Part shown: positions 1 through 7,207 of the stretch, one piece after another
Layout of the letters: each line of letters begins with the position of its first letter
How positions within the stretch are numbered: the stretch's first letter is position 1
DNA from: a virus
Length of the DNA: 25,900 nt
IMG/VR virus record: IMGVR_UViG_3300023110_000150
Span: 1 to 25,900 of that record
Direction: 5' to 3' (one strand)
Translations under genes and position numbers: made by a program
The notes under the pieces: model-generated
The model's input: the letters and a program-made list of their open reading frames with translations, nothing else
What the model was told of the DNA's origin: nothing
The model's database searches: none

Positions 1-1205
1 TCGTTGCCGTCACCGTCTTTGTTTGCTTCCATAAATTCTACACAACGTTCTAGTTCTGTAACGTGTTCAGGCATAAGTTTAGGATTTAAATAATCTGGAT
101 TTGTAAGTTGTGGAATATCAAACCAAACCATTTGTCTACTTGTACTATATTGCTTACGCAACTGTAATATATTTTGTAAGTATTCGTAAATGCCAAAGTA
201 ACTCAGTGTATTAAAAGTAATAATAAAAGTTAAACTGTGTCTGTCGCATTGTTCCAAATACTGCTTTACATTTTTTAACAATGTATCAAATTCTAACCCG
301 TTGCGAATGTATTCTGCTTGTTTACCCCAACTGTCTAAACTTGCAAACAACATAAAATGATCTACACAAGGAGCAACATCCTGCATTGCATCGATAAACT
401 TTTGCCATTGACCTTTAGGCGGACAACAGTTACTTGTAATACTTAAATGCAAATCTTCTTTTGGATTATTTTTTACATAGTCAAAAATCTTAAATGTGTT
501 TTTATCCATTAAAGGCTCTCCGCCTGTCATACGAAAAGTTTGTAGTGTAGGATAAATTTCAGGAAACCATTTCCAAAATGCTTCAACATAAGGATTGTCC
601 GGGCTGTTGTTTACCGGCTCCATATATTGCATGTCATTGTGTTTTCTATCAGCAAGCATATACGGTCCTTGCTTATCAATTTCTTTCATCCATTCTGTGC
701 TAAGAACAGGTGAACAATAAGAACACTTAAAATTACATGCCTGATTAAAATTTACTTCTACATAGCGTGGGCGAGCATTGCCGTCAATGCCTAACTGCTT
801 TGCTTCTTCAATAAGTCCTGGTTCAAATACGTCTTTACTTCTGTATGCTCTGTCACTAAGTTGATTGCCGCTATCTTCAATCTGCCAACAAAAATCGCAT
901 TCAGGCGGACGTATACCGTTTAACATTAGTCCACGTTGTTGCTTTTTATGTTCTGTGTTGTGCAACGCACTAGGATTGTCTTCTAATTCTTTTAGAGGAA
1001 TATGATGGCTTTTAGGATGATAACAACTGTGTGTTTTTCCTGTGGGGATATGTATGCTTACATTAAACCATTTAGCCAAACAGAAACTAGGACTGACTTT
1101 GTTAAGTTCTTCAAATACATACTCCGCATCGTGCATGTATCTAGATTCAAACTTGCCGTCAATCTTACGTAGTTCATTTCCTTTTATATTTCTATTATAC
1201 TTCAT
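1..1205 (-). CDS. N-terminal twitch domain radical SAM protein (3' end cut by window edge)
   Basis: I translated this frame by hand from the ATG at 1205 to the left edge: 401 codons without a stop, so the C-terminus is missing. Residues 157-164 read CNFKCSYC, the CxxxCxxC motif that binds the radical SAM 4Fe-4S cluster, and TGGEP follows at about 227-231 (the GGE motif that contacts S-adenosylmethionine). Ahead of the barrel, residues 40-110 hold C42, a THSCYHP segment with C61, and PPECDFCW with C103 and C106. This spacing resembles a twitch/SPASM auxiliary-cluster domain placed N-terminally, as in the known twitch-radical SAM family common in marine phages. Such enzymes make radicals to modify peptides or small molecules; the substrate here is unknown. 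The start overlaps the upstream stop as ATGA and I see no good Shine-Dalgarno, so translation is probably coupled. The family call is strong; the role is open. Confidence 0.9.
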   Translation of the reverse strand, partial: MKYNRNIKGNELRKIDGKFESRYMHDAEYVFEELNKVSPSFCLAKWFNVSIHIPTGKTHSCYHPKSHHIPLKELEDNPSALHNTEHKKQQRGLMLNGIRPPECDFCWQIEDSGNQLSDRAYRSKDVFEPGLIEEAKQLGIDGNARPRYVEVNFNQACNFKCSYCSPVLSTEWMKEIDKQGPYMLADRKHNDMQYMEPVNNSPDNPYVEAFWKWFPEIYPTLQTFRMTGGEPLMDKNTFKIFDYVKNNPKEDLHLSITSNCCPPKGQWQKFIDAMQDVAPCVDHFMLFASLDSWGKQAEYIRNGLEFDTLLKNVKQYLEQCDRHSLTFIITFNTLSYFGIYEYLQNILQLRKQYSTSRQMVWFDIPQLTNPDYLNPKLMPEHVTELERCVEFMEANKDGDGN

Positions 1206-2125
1206 TCAGGATCTATTACAAACTGCTCTGTGCTGTTTCTACTTGGGTTTTTATATACTGTCTTAAAAAATTTGCTTTGATTAGGTAATAGTGGGTTAGC
1301 ATCAATTGGAATTTCTAACTCATTAATTAAGTCATTGCCTAATCGCTGTATGTGGAACAATAACTCAGATCCTTTGTCTTTTTCATTTTCCCACATATTG
1401 TTTAGATATGTAAAATCACGAACGTTAATGTAATCCCAATCTGTACACATTGTCATATAAAGCCCTTGTCTTGCTCCGTAGATTGCCCATAAGCCGTTTT
1501 CTACATCTGCACCCACCATTAACCAAATCCAAAGCCTGTGTAAATTTTTCCAATGTCCGTTTAAAAAGTCTTGCTTACTTGGCTTGACGCCTTGATCAAG
1601 TGCCATCTTAACGCCTTCACGGAAGCCAGCTCTCCATGCTTGGTGTGGAGTTTCGTTATTATGCACAAGACTATAACAACTGTTTTGCTGAATGTATTTT
1701 AAATCCCAACAAAAGTCTACTTGTGCATGTGGATTGTCTGGATCGGCATTTTCGTGTGTACGCATATTAAGTACATAATCTTTAGGCCAGCATTTAAGGC
1801 CGCCATTGCCATACATAAGTCCGTTGATTGCATTTTGTCCACACCAACTAATAACACAATTTTCTAATTCTGCATTTTCATCAAAGTCTAATTCTTGTTG
1901 TAAGAAATCCGCTGATACAGTATTATCACCATCGACTGTGATAAAGCGAGGAGTTTCACTTAGTTCTGCACAGGCTTTGTGTGCCGCATCTGATCCTTCC
2001 ACACCGTGTACTCGTTTTGCCCAAGGAACTTTTGTAAGTAAATCTGCATAATTCTTTTCTGCATTGGGCTCGTCGTATGACAAGTAGATAATGTCATAGT
2101 CAATAATTTTTACCTTTTGTGTCAT
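1202..2125 (-). CDS. glycosyltransferase-like protein (GT-A type, DGD motif)
   Basis: A 307-residue soluble protein with no signal peptide or membrane segment. The N-terminus (DIIYLSYDEPNAE at 11-23, then KRVHGVEGSDAAHKAC near 37-52) leads into FITVDGDNTV at 61-70. A beta strand ending in an acidic DxD-type motif (DGD, 65-67) is what the metal and nucleotide-sugar site of a GT-A glycosyltransferase looks like. The C-terminal half is rich in Trp and aromatic residues (HRLWIWLMVGADVENGLWAIYG). Similar proteins are often annotated as glycosyltransferases in marine T4-like phages, but donor and acceptor are unknown. It starts on an ATGA overlap with the 178-residue gene, behind a good GAGGAAAT ribosome site, and its own stop overlaps the radical SAM start. 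It lacks the MSKG...DYVKQA start of the two upstream GT-like genes and belongs to a different subfamily. Confidence 0.75.
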   Translation of the reverse strand: MTQKVKIIDYDIIYLSYDEPNAEKNYADLLTKVPWAKRVHGVEGSDAAHKACAELSETPRFITVDGDNTVSADFLQQELDFDENAELENCVISWCGQNAINGLMYGNGGLKCWPKDYVLNMRTHENADPDNPHAQVDFCWDLKYIQQNSCYSLVHNNETPHQAWRAGFREGVKMALDQGVKPSKQDFLNGHWKNLHRLWIWLMVGADVENGLWAIYGARQGLYMTMCTDWDYINVRDFTYLNNMWENEKDKGSELLFHIQRLGNDLINELEIPIDANPLLPNQSKFFKTVYKNPSRNSTEQFVIDPE

Positions 2126-2658
2126 TTAATTTCCTCGATAACGTACTTGTCGAAAGATCCTTTAGTGTATATACTATACTCATTTGGTCTAAAAGTAAAC
2201 CTAACTTGCTTAGGTTTGGTAAAATTAACCTTAATTAAGTCTAACAAATAGTGAGGATTATCTTTTTTAGTAATACTAAACGAAAAATCTTGATCTAAAA
2301 GTGTTTTATCTTTGAGTTTTTCAAGCAACTGAGGATTTAGATTAAACACAATTATGTTTTTATTATATTTTACTGTTGCTTTTATATCGTAGTCCTCGTT
2401 TAGCTCTCTAAACTTATGAATAGAGTCATATACAACCGTTTCTTCTTTTCGATTGACTAACTTAAAATTTTTAACTTTTGTGTCATATACAACTTTATAT
2501 ACATCTTTGTTTTCCTTAAAAGAAAGTATAGGCTCTACTTGATCAAATTTAACCTCGATATAGTCAGTACCGTCCTCAAAACTAGGTCCAACACTTATAA
2601 TGTCACCGGTCATTCTTTCAAATGTAACATACTGCGGTGGTGTAAAGTCAACCTGCAT
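2122..2658 (-). CDS. conserved hypothetical beta-rich phage protein
   Basis: A 178-residue soluble protein that I cannot assign to a function. The first 35 residues (TPPQYVTFERMTGDIISVGP, then an acidic stretch) resemble the short beta-hairpin openings of many uncharacterised cyanophage and pelagiphage proteins. The rest alternates hydrophobic and charged residues with many Lys, Val, Tyr and Phe, suggesting an all-beta fold. There are no cysteines, no membrane segment and no obvious catalytic motif. It lies between two glycosyltransferase-like genes, overlapping the upstream gene by 11 bases and the downstream one by ATGA. It may be a partner or acceptor in the same pathway, but that rests only on position. 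The ribosome site GAGG and the bases next to the ATG (GTATCTT) match those of the first gene of the cassette. Confidence 0.7.
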   Translation of the reverse strand: MQVDFTPPQYVTFERMTGDIISVGPSFEDGTDYIEVKFDQVEPILSFKENKDVYKVVYDTKVKNFKLVNRKEETVVYDSIHKFRELNEDYDIKATVKYNKNIIVFNLNPQLLEKLKDKTLLDQDFSFSITKKDNPHYLLDLIKVNFTKPKQVRFTFRPNEYSIYTKGSFDKYVIEEIK

Positions 2659-3472
2659 AAGATACCTCTAATTTTTTAATCATTTCATCTGTAAGAAAAT
2701 CGTTTTCTGTATAGTGAACAACTTCTCTTTGTTTATAATTGCCAAAGAATAAATCTCCGTCATAGTAACTAGGTATTTTTTCTTGCCAACTAAATGTTTC
2801 TTCTGACCAGCCTTGTATTTTTGGCTTCATATGAACAAATCTTGGAAAGTCTTTTGTTTTATTTGTAACTTGATCTTCAATTCCTAATAACTTAACTGCG
2901 ATTGCCGCAGTTCTATCCATACTAGGTTCTTTAGGATACTTTTTAGGAGAATATTTTCCATAAAATAACTCCCAATTATTATTAATCAATTCTACCATTT
3001 TATAAAATTCTAATGCTATATCAGATTTTTTAAAATAATGAAACGCCATATAGATGTCCGGCAGGTCATTTACATAAAACATTTCTCTGTAATAGTTATA
3101 TTTTACAGGAGTGCCTCTGTAAGTATTAATATGGCTAGTAAAATATAATTCATACTTGGCTAGATAGTCCCACCAATGGCTTATATCAGTGCAAAAGAAC
3201 ATATCACTGTCAAGAACAACTGTTTCTTCATATGGTGATACATGATATAACTTCCATCTATGCTCTGTAGCAAACCTATCAGTAGCAGTATCTTCCAACC
3301 AGGGTGTTTCAATTACCTCATCAAACACTTCTCGATAGTAATTAGGAATAGGCGTATGTGTTACCAAAGAAACATTGTTTATTTTTTGTGTTTTTTTGAT
3401 GCTCAAGGCACATACATATGCTTGTTTTACATAATCTAAACCTTGTGCAAAAATTAAATAGCCTTTACTCAT
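2648..3472 (-). CDS. glycosyltransferase-like protein (GT-A type, DSD motif)
   Basis: A 274-residue soluble protein. It begins MSKGYLIFAQGLDYVKQAYV, a strand and helix typical of the nucleotide-sugar end of a GT-A fold. ETVVLDSDMFF follows at about 83-93, where DSD (88-90) is the expected DxD metal-binding motif. The mid-region has aromatic strands (YNYYREMFYVNDL, IYMAFHYFKKSD) like those of GT8-type enzymes with short domains. Length fits a minimal single-domain transferase. It is a paralogue of the neighbouring 285-residue protein: same start pattern, similar position of the DxD strand and a shared YFKKS(D/R) element. The 8-base overlap with that gene and 11-base overlap with the next point to coupled translation. 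Donor sugar and acceptor cannot be read from the sequence. Confidence 0.75.
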   Translation of the reverse strand: MSKGYLIFAQGLDYVKQAYVCALSIKKTQKINNVSLVTHTPIPNYYREVFDEVIETPWLEDTATDRFATEHRWKLYHVSPYEETVVLDSDMFFCTDISHWWDYLAKYELYFTSHINTYRGTPVKYNYYREMFYVNDLPDIYMAFHYFKKSDIALEFYKMVELINNNWELFYGKYSPKKYPKEPSMDRTAAIAVKLLGIEDQVTNKTKDFPRFVHMKPKIQGWSEETFSWQEKIPSYYDGDLFFGNYKQREVVHYTENDFLTDEMIKKLEVSYAG

Positions 3473-4322
3473 TTGCTAACGCCTTATTAATTGTATCATT
3501 AAGTTCGTACTTGTTCATAATATGTACATCTAAATCTTTTACTGTCAAACAAGTGTACTGTCCGTGATACCCTTTCTTTTCAATCATTAATTCTATTTTG
3601 TTATCCTGAACTTTAAGAGGAATATCTCTATCAAGAGTGTAATACATCTTGGTTGGCAAATCTTTAACAAAATCGCCTGAAGAAAATCCGTTTAAAATAT
3701 GTGCGGCAATAGCAAAAGCATGATCGTTCCTAAAAGTTACAGTACCAACGTTGAAAGTCATTGCATAATGGTCATAATTTTCTTCAACATGTCTAAGTGT
3801 ATCAAAGAACAGTTTAGCTTTTCTTGATTTTTTAAAATAAACTGCTGTTGCCCAATAAAAGTCAATACCACTATCATTAATATAATTAAATTCTCTAGTA
3901 TTTCTCCATCTTGCCAAGTCAGTAGCATGTCTATTAAACATTAGGCTTTGCTTTGCATTGAAACATTTAAGTAACTGCTTGCTATTAATAATGTAATCTG
4001 TATCTAGCAGGATTGTTTCGTTGTATGGCGATAGTTCGTAAGCCATTGATCTATGTTTATTATTAAATGGCAAGCTATTCCAATGGAATGGTCCATTATA
4101 GTAACGCTTCCATGTTGCAGATTTACTTTTTTCTACAGAAATAATTTGATCAAACATATCCTTTTCCTTAGGATATGCTTCTTCAATGTATTCTGATTCG
4201 CTAGTGATAAGAGTTACAGGCAATCTAAGAAATTGCTCGGAACGTTTTGCTAAAAAAATTGCTTGCTTCACATAATCAATCTGAGGATTGTTAAATGCAA
4301 AGCATATAATACCCTTTGACAT
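3465..4322 (-). CDS. glycosyltransferase-like protein (GT-A type, DTD motif), paralogue of the next gene
   Basis: A 285-residue soluble protein starting MSKGIICFAFNNPQIDYVKQ. The ETILLDTDYII segment at about 102-112 carries the putative DxD motif (DTD, 107-109). Downstream, DFYWATAVYFKKSRKAKLFF aligns by eye with the YMAFHYFKKSDIALEFY of its neighbour, and FRNDHAFAIAAHILNG matches the MDRTAAIAVKLLG region. The two genes are therefore an old tandem duplication, now well diverged. GT-A transferases of this kind transfer sugars from nucleotide donors in the cytoplasm. The start sits in a TAATG overlap with the stop of the 114-residue gene, with an AGGA about 11 bases upstream. Substrate is unknown; the phage capsid, fibres or a host glycan are all possible. 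Confidence 0.75.
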   Translation of the reverse strand: MSKGIICFAFNNPQIDYVKQAIFLAKRSEQFLRLPVTLITSESEYIEEAYPKEKDMFDQIISVEKSKSATWKRYYNGPFHWNSLPFNNKHRSMAYELSPYNETILLDTDYIINSKQLLKCFNAKQSLMFNRHATDLARWRNTREFNYINDSGIDFYWATAVYFKKSRKAKLFFDTLRHVEENYDHYAMTFNVGTVTFRNDHAFAIAAHILNGFSSGDFVKDLPTKMYYTLDRDIPLKVQDNKIELMIEKKGYHGQYTCLTVKDLDVHIMNKYELNDTINKALANE

Positions 4323-4666
4323 TAATCTAGTAGTCCTGAAACTGATCTGTTTTTAATTAGTTGCGAATATTCTGTATGATATTTGTTAGAGGCACTAAAG
4401 TAAACATTTGTAACCTCTGTCAAAAACTTTTCTAAGTTCTTAATTTCAAACGGAGTACCGTTGTCATCTGTTAAAACTGCTGAAGTTTGTTTTGATTGCA
4501 CTAAAAAGTTAACAAAATTTACAAGATCTTTTGTGGCTGTAAATTTGCCGCCTTGTGTATAAAACACAAGTTCGTCTTGATATCTATCTTTTAGTACTTG
4601 TTTCTGATTTTGAAGTGTGATATTGTAATTTGAAAAATCTATTGCCTGTTTTAGTCTATCGTCCAT
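4322..4666 (-). CDS. small conserved hypothetical protein, first gene of the modification cassette
   Basis: A 114-residue, probably largely alpha-helical protein (MDDRLKQAIDFSNYN at the start, SQLIKNRSVSGLLD at the end) with a central beta segment around FYTQGGKFTATKDLVNFV. It looks like a short protein family carried by T4-like marine phages, recognised by the DDRLKxAxDFSNY opening and the RSVxxLLD ending. I know of no function for it. No membrane segment, cysteines or catalytic motif are visible. The ATG at 4666 is well supported: TAGGAG lies a few bases upstream, and a consensus sigma-70 promoter ends about 25 bases upstream. Being first behind that promoter and coupled by TAATG to a glycosyltransferase-like gene, it may work with the cassette, but this is inference from position. 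Confidence 0.7.
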   Translation of the reverse strand: MDDRLKQAIDFSNYNITLQNQKQVLKDRYQDELVFYTQGGKFTATKDLVNFVNFLVQSKQTSAVLTDDNGTPFEIKNLEKFLTEVTNVYFSASNKYHTEYSQLIKNRSVSGLLD

Positions 4667-4691
4667 AAGATACTCCTACACTGTATTGTGT

Positions 4692-4720
4692 ATTATAAAC
4701 TATTTAACGGGCAATGTCAA
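4692..4720 (-). promoter_or_regulatory. consensus sigma-70 promoter for the glycosyltransferase/radical SAM cassette
   Basis: On the minus strand TTGACA (4720-4715) is followed by a 17-base spacer and TATAAT (4697-4692), a perfect match to both bacterial sigma-70 boxes at the ideal spacing. An A/T-rich tract just upstream could act as an UP element. Transcription would begin near 4685, giving a leader of about 19 bases with a TAGGAG ribosome site before the ATG at 4666. It lies in the 66-base gap after the 308-residue structural gene, the longest gap in the window. Confidence 0.85.
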
Positions 4721-4732
4721 GAGTTTTTTAAA

Positions 4733-5659
4733 TTATGAAAGGTTTCTTGCATTAGCAAACACAGGCTTATTAACATTAACACTGTTTACGTTATTTGGTC
4801 TATTACATTGCACTGTGCTTGTTGTTCTCGGCGTTACTGCTTCGTCGAAGTTTGGATTTGGACCTTTGTCGTCGTTGAAATAAATTCTAAAACGTAGTAC
4901 AGGTCCGTCGGTTGCATCTTCTTTTGCCTGAATTGTAAAATCGTTATCGGCATAAGAGCTTGCAGTTTTTGTAAAAATAGTTTGATACGATGTAGTTAAA
5001 TCAGTATGTCCAATAACTGTGCCTTCTGATCCATTGCTTGTAGCAGAATGACCAAATCTTACTAGTCCAACATTAGTAAGTAAGTTTCTCCAGTCAGTAT
5101 CAATTGCACCGCCTCCTGAAGCAAGACTTCCACTAAACACAATTTCGCCGCCAGCATTAAAAAATGCACGTCTATGATCACTTGCTGTCATATTAGTTGT
5201 AGTGCCGTCACCATTAGTAACGTTGTATGCTTGGAAAGTTACAGTAACTTCATGATAAATTGTGCCGTTCCAGTCTGTGTCTGTAAAGGACGAAACACCC
5301 GTTTCAACACCAGACTGTCCTGTAGCAATATTTAAACGGTCGGAAACAACGTCTAAGCTCAGTGCTTCAAACTCTGCCATACCTTTTTTAGTAGTAGGAT
5401 TAGAATCTTCAATTAAGTCGCCAACTGCCATATCAGCAATTTCGCTAGGCAAAGAACCTGTCTGGTGTACCCTTGCTTTCTTAATATCTTCAAACAGCCT
5501 TGACATATGATCTGCTTCGACTGTTGCATTTGCTGAAACTTGGAAACTTGATAGTGCCTGCCCGTATCCTTCGTCGCCTGCACCTTTACCCATTACACCG
5601 TTAATTCTTGCTTGTAACTGGTTGTAACGAGCCGCTGTAATTGTATCGCCTACTGCCAT
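4733..5659 (-). CDS. virion structural protein, tail/fibre-associated
   Basis: A 308-residue protein opening MAVGDTITAARYNQLQARIN, a start seen in many phage virion proteins of marine T4-like genomes. Its first 110 residues look helical; the rest is Thr/Ser/Gly-rich beta structure. HRRAFFNAGGEIVFSGSL followed by DTDWRNLLTNVG (about 165-195) is a signature I associate with these structural proteins. It probably sits on the outside of the tail or in a fibre. It has its own perfect TATAAATA late element and an AGGA ribosome site 9 bases before the ATG, so it can be expressed independently of the upstream gene. No terminator is visible after its stop, so late transcripts may run on into the cassette beyond. 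The exact place in the virion is unknown. Confidence 0.75.
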   Translation of the reverse strand: MAVGDTITAARYNQLQARINGVMGKGAGDEGYGQALSSFQVSANATVEADHMSRLFEDIKKARVHQTGSLPSEIADMAVGDLIEDSNPTTKKGMAEFEALSLDVVSDRLNIATGQSGVETGVSSFTDTDWNGTIYHEVTVTFQAYNVTNGDGTTTNMTASDHRRAFFNAGGEIVFSGSLASGGGAIDTDWRNLLTNVGLVRFGHSATSNGSEGTVIGHTDLTTSYQTIFTKTASSYADNDFTIQAKEDATDGPVLRFRIYFNDDKGPNPNFDEAVTPRTTSTVQCNRPNNVNSVNVNKPVFANARNLS

Positions 5660-5687
5660 TGTTAACTATCCTATTATCTACTAGTTT

Positions 5688-5695
5688 TATTTATA
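5688..5695 (-). promoter_or_regulatory. T4-type late promoter element TATAAATA
   Basis: The minus strand reads TATAAATA, an exact match to the T4 late -10 element used by the phage sigma factor gp55. It ends 28 bases before the ATG of the 308-residue structural gene, which leaves room for a short leader holding AGGA. The TAA stop of the upstream 493-residue gene (5693-5691) lies inside the element, so one short sequence serves both purposes. Confidence 0.8.
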
Positions 5696-7172
5696 CTTTT
5701 AAAAGACATTCAACAAGTTTTTCTGATGCGTCACTATTTGATTCTAAAGCAATACCTACTAAGTCACCGGCACCTTCTGCAGATGCAAGCCCATTCTGTG
5801 CAACAAAAACTCTATCGCCTTTATTAACAGCACCAAGAATTCTAACAGGAACACGCCCTTTAAGTGCAAGTGCTTCACCTTCTGCATCTGCATTCATTAA
5901 GTATGCTGGCTTTTCACTAATTACACCAACTGCAACGTCTCCAGGTTGTGCAACGTCTGCTTCAAAATCTTCATTAGCTGAAATTGCCATTACTGTGCCA
6001 ACCGGTGAATCTCCAGTTGCAGTACTGTATACTTCTGCTAAGTCAGCATATTTTGCTTGTGTAGCAGTACCGATAAATTCGTTTGCTGTAATATTTGCAC
6101 TAGCATCTCTAATTGCAACTGTGTTGTTTGTTGCAGAAGTAGACCCTGGTAAGTCACTACCACTTACTCTTACAGCAGAACTTGATGTAGCAAGACCATT
6201 GAACGAATTAGCATACATTGTTCTCCATTTAAAACTAGCACTTCCTAGATCAAACGAAACTGTTGTAAGTGGATTGATGCCTGTTTCTAATACCTGTGCA
6301 ACGTCGACTTCTTGTGCGTTATCAGTAACGCTAAATTTAATTTCGTTGCCTACTTGGTTTTTAATAACACCTTCATTGTCATTTTCAATAGCAATTAATA
6401 AATCGTTTGACGTTCCTACTGTTAGTCCAGCGTCTGTAAATCTTGCAATAGTATTAAATACTGCATCTTCGCCTGGAGTAGATTGAATAAAGTTAGCCGC
6501 GTCAACTCCGCCTAATTTAAGTGCGTTTGTGGCTGTACCCCAATATCTATGATCCGAACTTGTGACACCTAGTGTACTATCTGTAGTATTACGGAGTGTT
6601 AATCCTTGACGTATAACATCAAATCCAGTAATAGCATTTTCACTATCGCTACTATCAATTGTAAATTGTGTAGAGCTAGTTATAAAAATTGTTTCGTCAT
6701 TTACAACTGCTCTAATAACTGTTTGAATGTTTCCTACAGTATCTCTAACTTCTGTAGTAACCATTTGGGTAATAGTATCGCCTTGGCTTTGTGGTCCAAT
6801 TAAAACAAATCCTCCGTCTCCGGAATTAGCATACAATTGATTGTTCTCGTTATCCCACCAAAAATCGCCTTCTGTTAATCCAACTGGCTGTGTTGTGCTT
6901 ACTTCTGCACCGCCTGTTGTACGGAATTTTGCACCGTCATAAAATTTTAATTTACTGTTCGAACTATCAAACCAAATCTGTCCGCTGATAGGTCTTGCAG
7001 GTGATTGTGAACTACTGAAGTTTTCAAGCAGTGAAACTAGATTTTCATTTTCAATTTCACCATAGCCTGCATAGTTTTTACCAACTAACTTCAGATCCGT
7101 TGTTTGGTCAATGGTACCGTCCTCAACAACTGTAAGTTGGGTTCCGTTTGTCCTATTAATAATGTATGCCAT
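5691..7172 (-). CDS. tail fibre-like structural protein with C-terminal YADLAE domain
   Basis: A 493-residue protein. Residues 1-130 (MAYIINRTNGTQLTV, then NYAGYGEIENENLVSLLENF, SGQIWFDSS, FVLIGPQ) form the N-terminal module shared with the 597- and 672-residue proteins upstream, probably the attachment end of a fibre. The middle is Thr/Asn/Ser-rich beta structure. The last 120 residues begin KYADLAEVYSTATGDSPVGT and include VGVISEKPAYLMNADAEGE, a C-terminal domain common on marine phage structural proteins. It may act as a folding or cap domain, and I would not exclude a self-cleaving peptidase-like role, but no catalytic residue is certain. A CATAAATA late-like element and an AGGGG ribosome site lie just upstream of the ATG. 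Its stop codon is embedded in the promoter of the next gene. Confidence 0.8.
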   Translation of the reverse strand: MAYIINRTNGTQLTVVEDGTIDQTTDLKLVGKNYAGYGEIENENLVSLLENFSSSQSPARPISGQIWFDSSNSKLKFYDGAKFRTTGGAEVSTTQPVGLTEGDFWWDNENNQLYANSGDGGFVLIGPQSQGDTITQMVTTEVRDTVGNIQTVIRAVVNDETIFITSSTQFTIDSSDSENAITGFDVIRQGLTLRNTTDSTLGVTSSDHRYWGTATNALKLGGVDAANFIQSTPGEDAVFNTIARFTDAGLTVGTSNDLLIAIENDNEGVIKNQVGNEIKFSVTDNAQEVDVAQVLETGINPLTTVSFDLGSASFKWRTMYANSFNGLATSSSAVRVSGSDLPGSTSATNNTVAIRDASANITANEFIGTATQAKYADLAEVYSTATGDSPVGTVMAISANEDFEADVAQPGDVAVGVISEKPAYLMNADAEGEALALKGRVPVRILGAVNKGDRVFVAQNGLASAEGAGDLVGIALESNSDASEKLVECLLKV

Positions 7173-7198
7173 TTTATTATTACCCCTGAATTACAATG

Positions 7199-7206
7199 TA
7201 TTTATG
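7199..7206 (-). promoter_or_regulatory. late-promoter-like element CATAAATA
   Basis: The minus strand reads CATAAATA, one mismatch from the T4 late consensus TATAAATA. It lies in the 35-base gap just after the stop of the 597-residue gene and 26 bases before the ATG of the 493-residue gene, almost the same geometry as the perfect element at 5688-5695. That matching geometry is the main support. Confidence 0.6.
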
Positions 7207-7207
7207 C

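Noticed and set aside
1042-1266. Plus-strand open frame of 74 codons over the radical SAM start
   Set aside because: It lies opposite the radical SAM gene and the end of the 307-residue gene, both clearly coding on the minus strand, and its product has no recognisable features.
4721-4740. Possible terminator after the 308-residue gene
   Set aside because: The minus strand shows an A-rich run, not a hairpin followed by U residues. The run fits better as an UP element of the sigma-70 promoter.
5641-6486. Plus-strand open frame of 281 codons
   Set aside because: It is antisense to the 493-residue fibre gene. The Ser/Thr/Ala-rich product is what the reverse frame of a biased gene gives, with no family resemblance.
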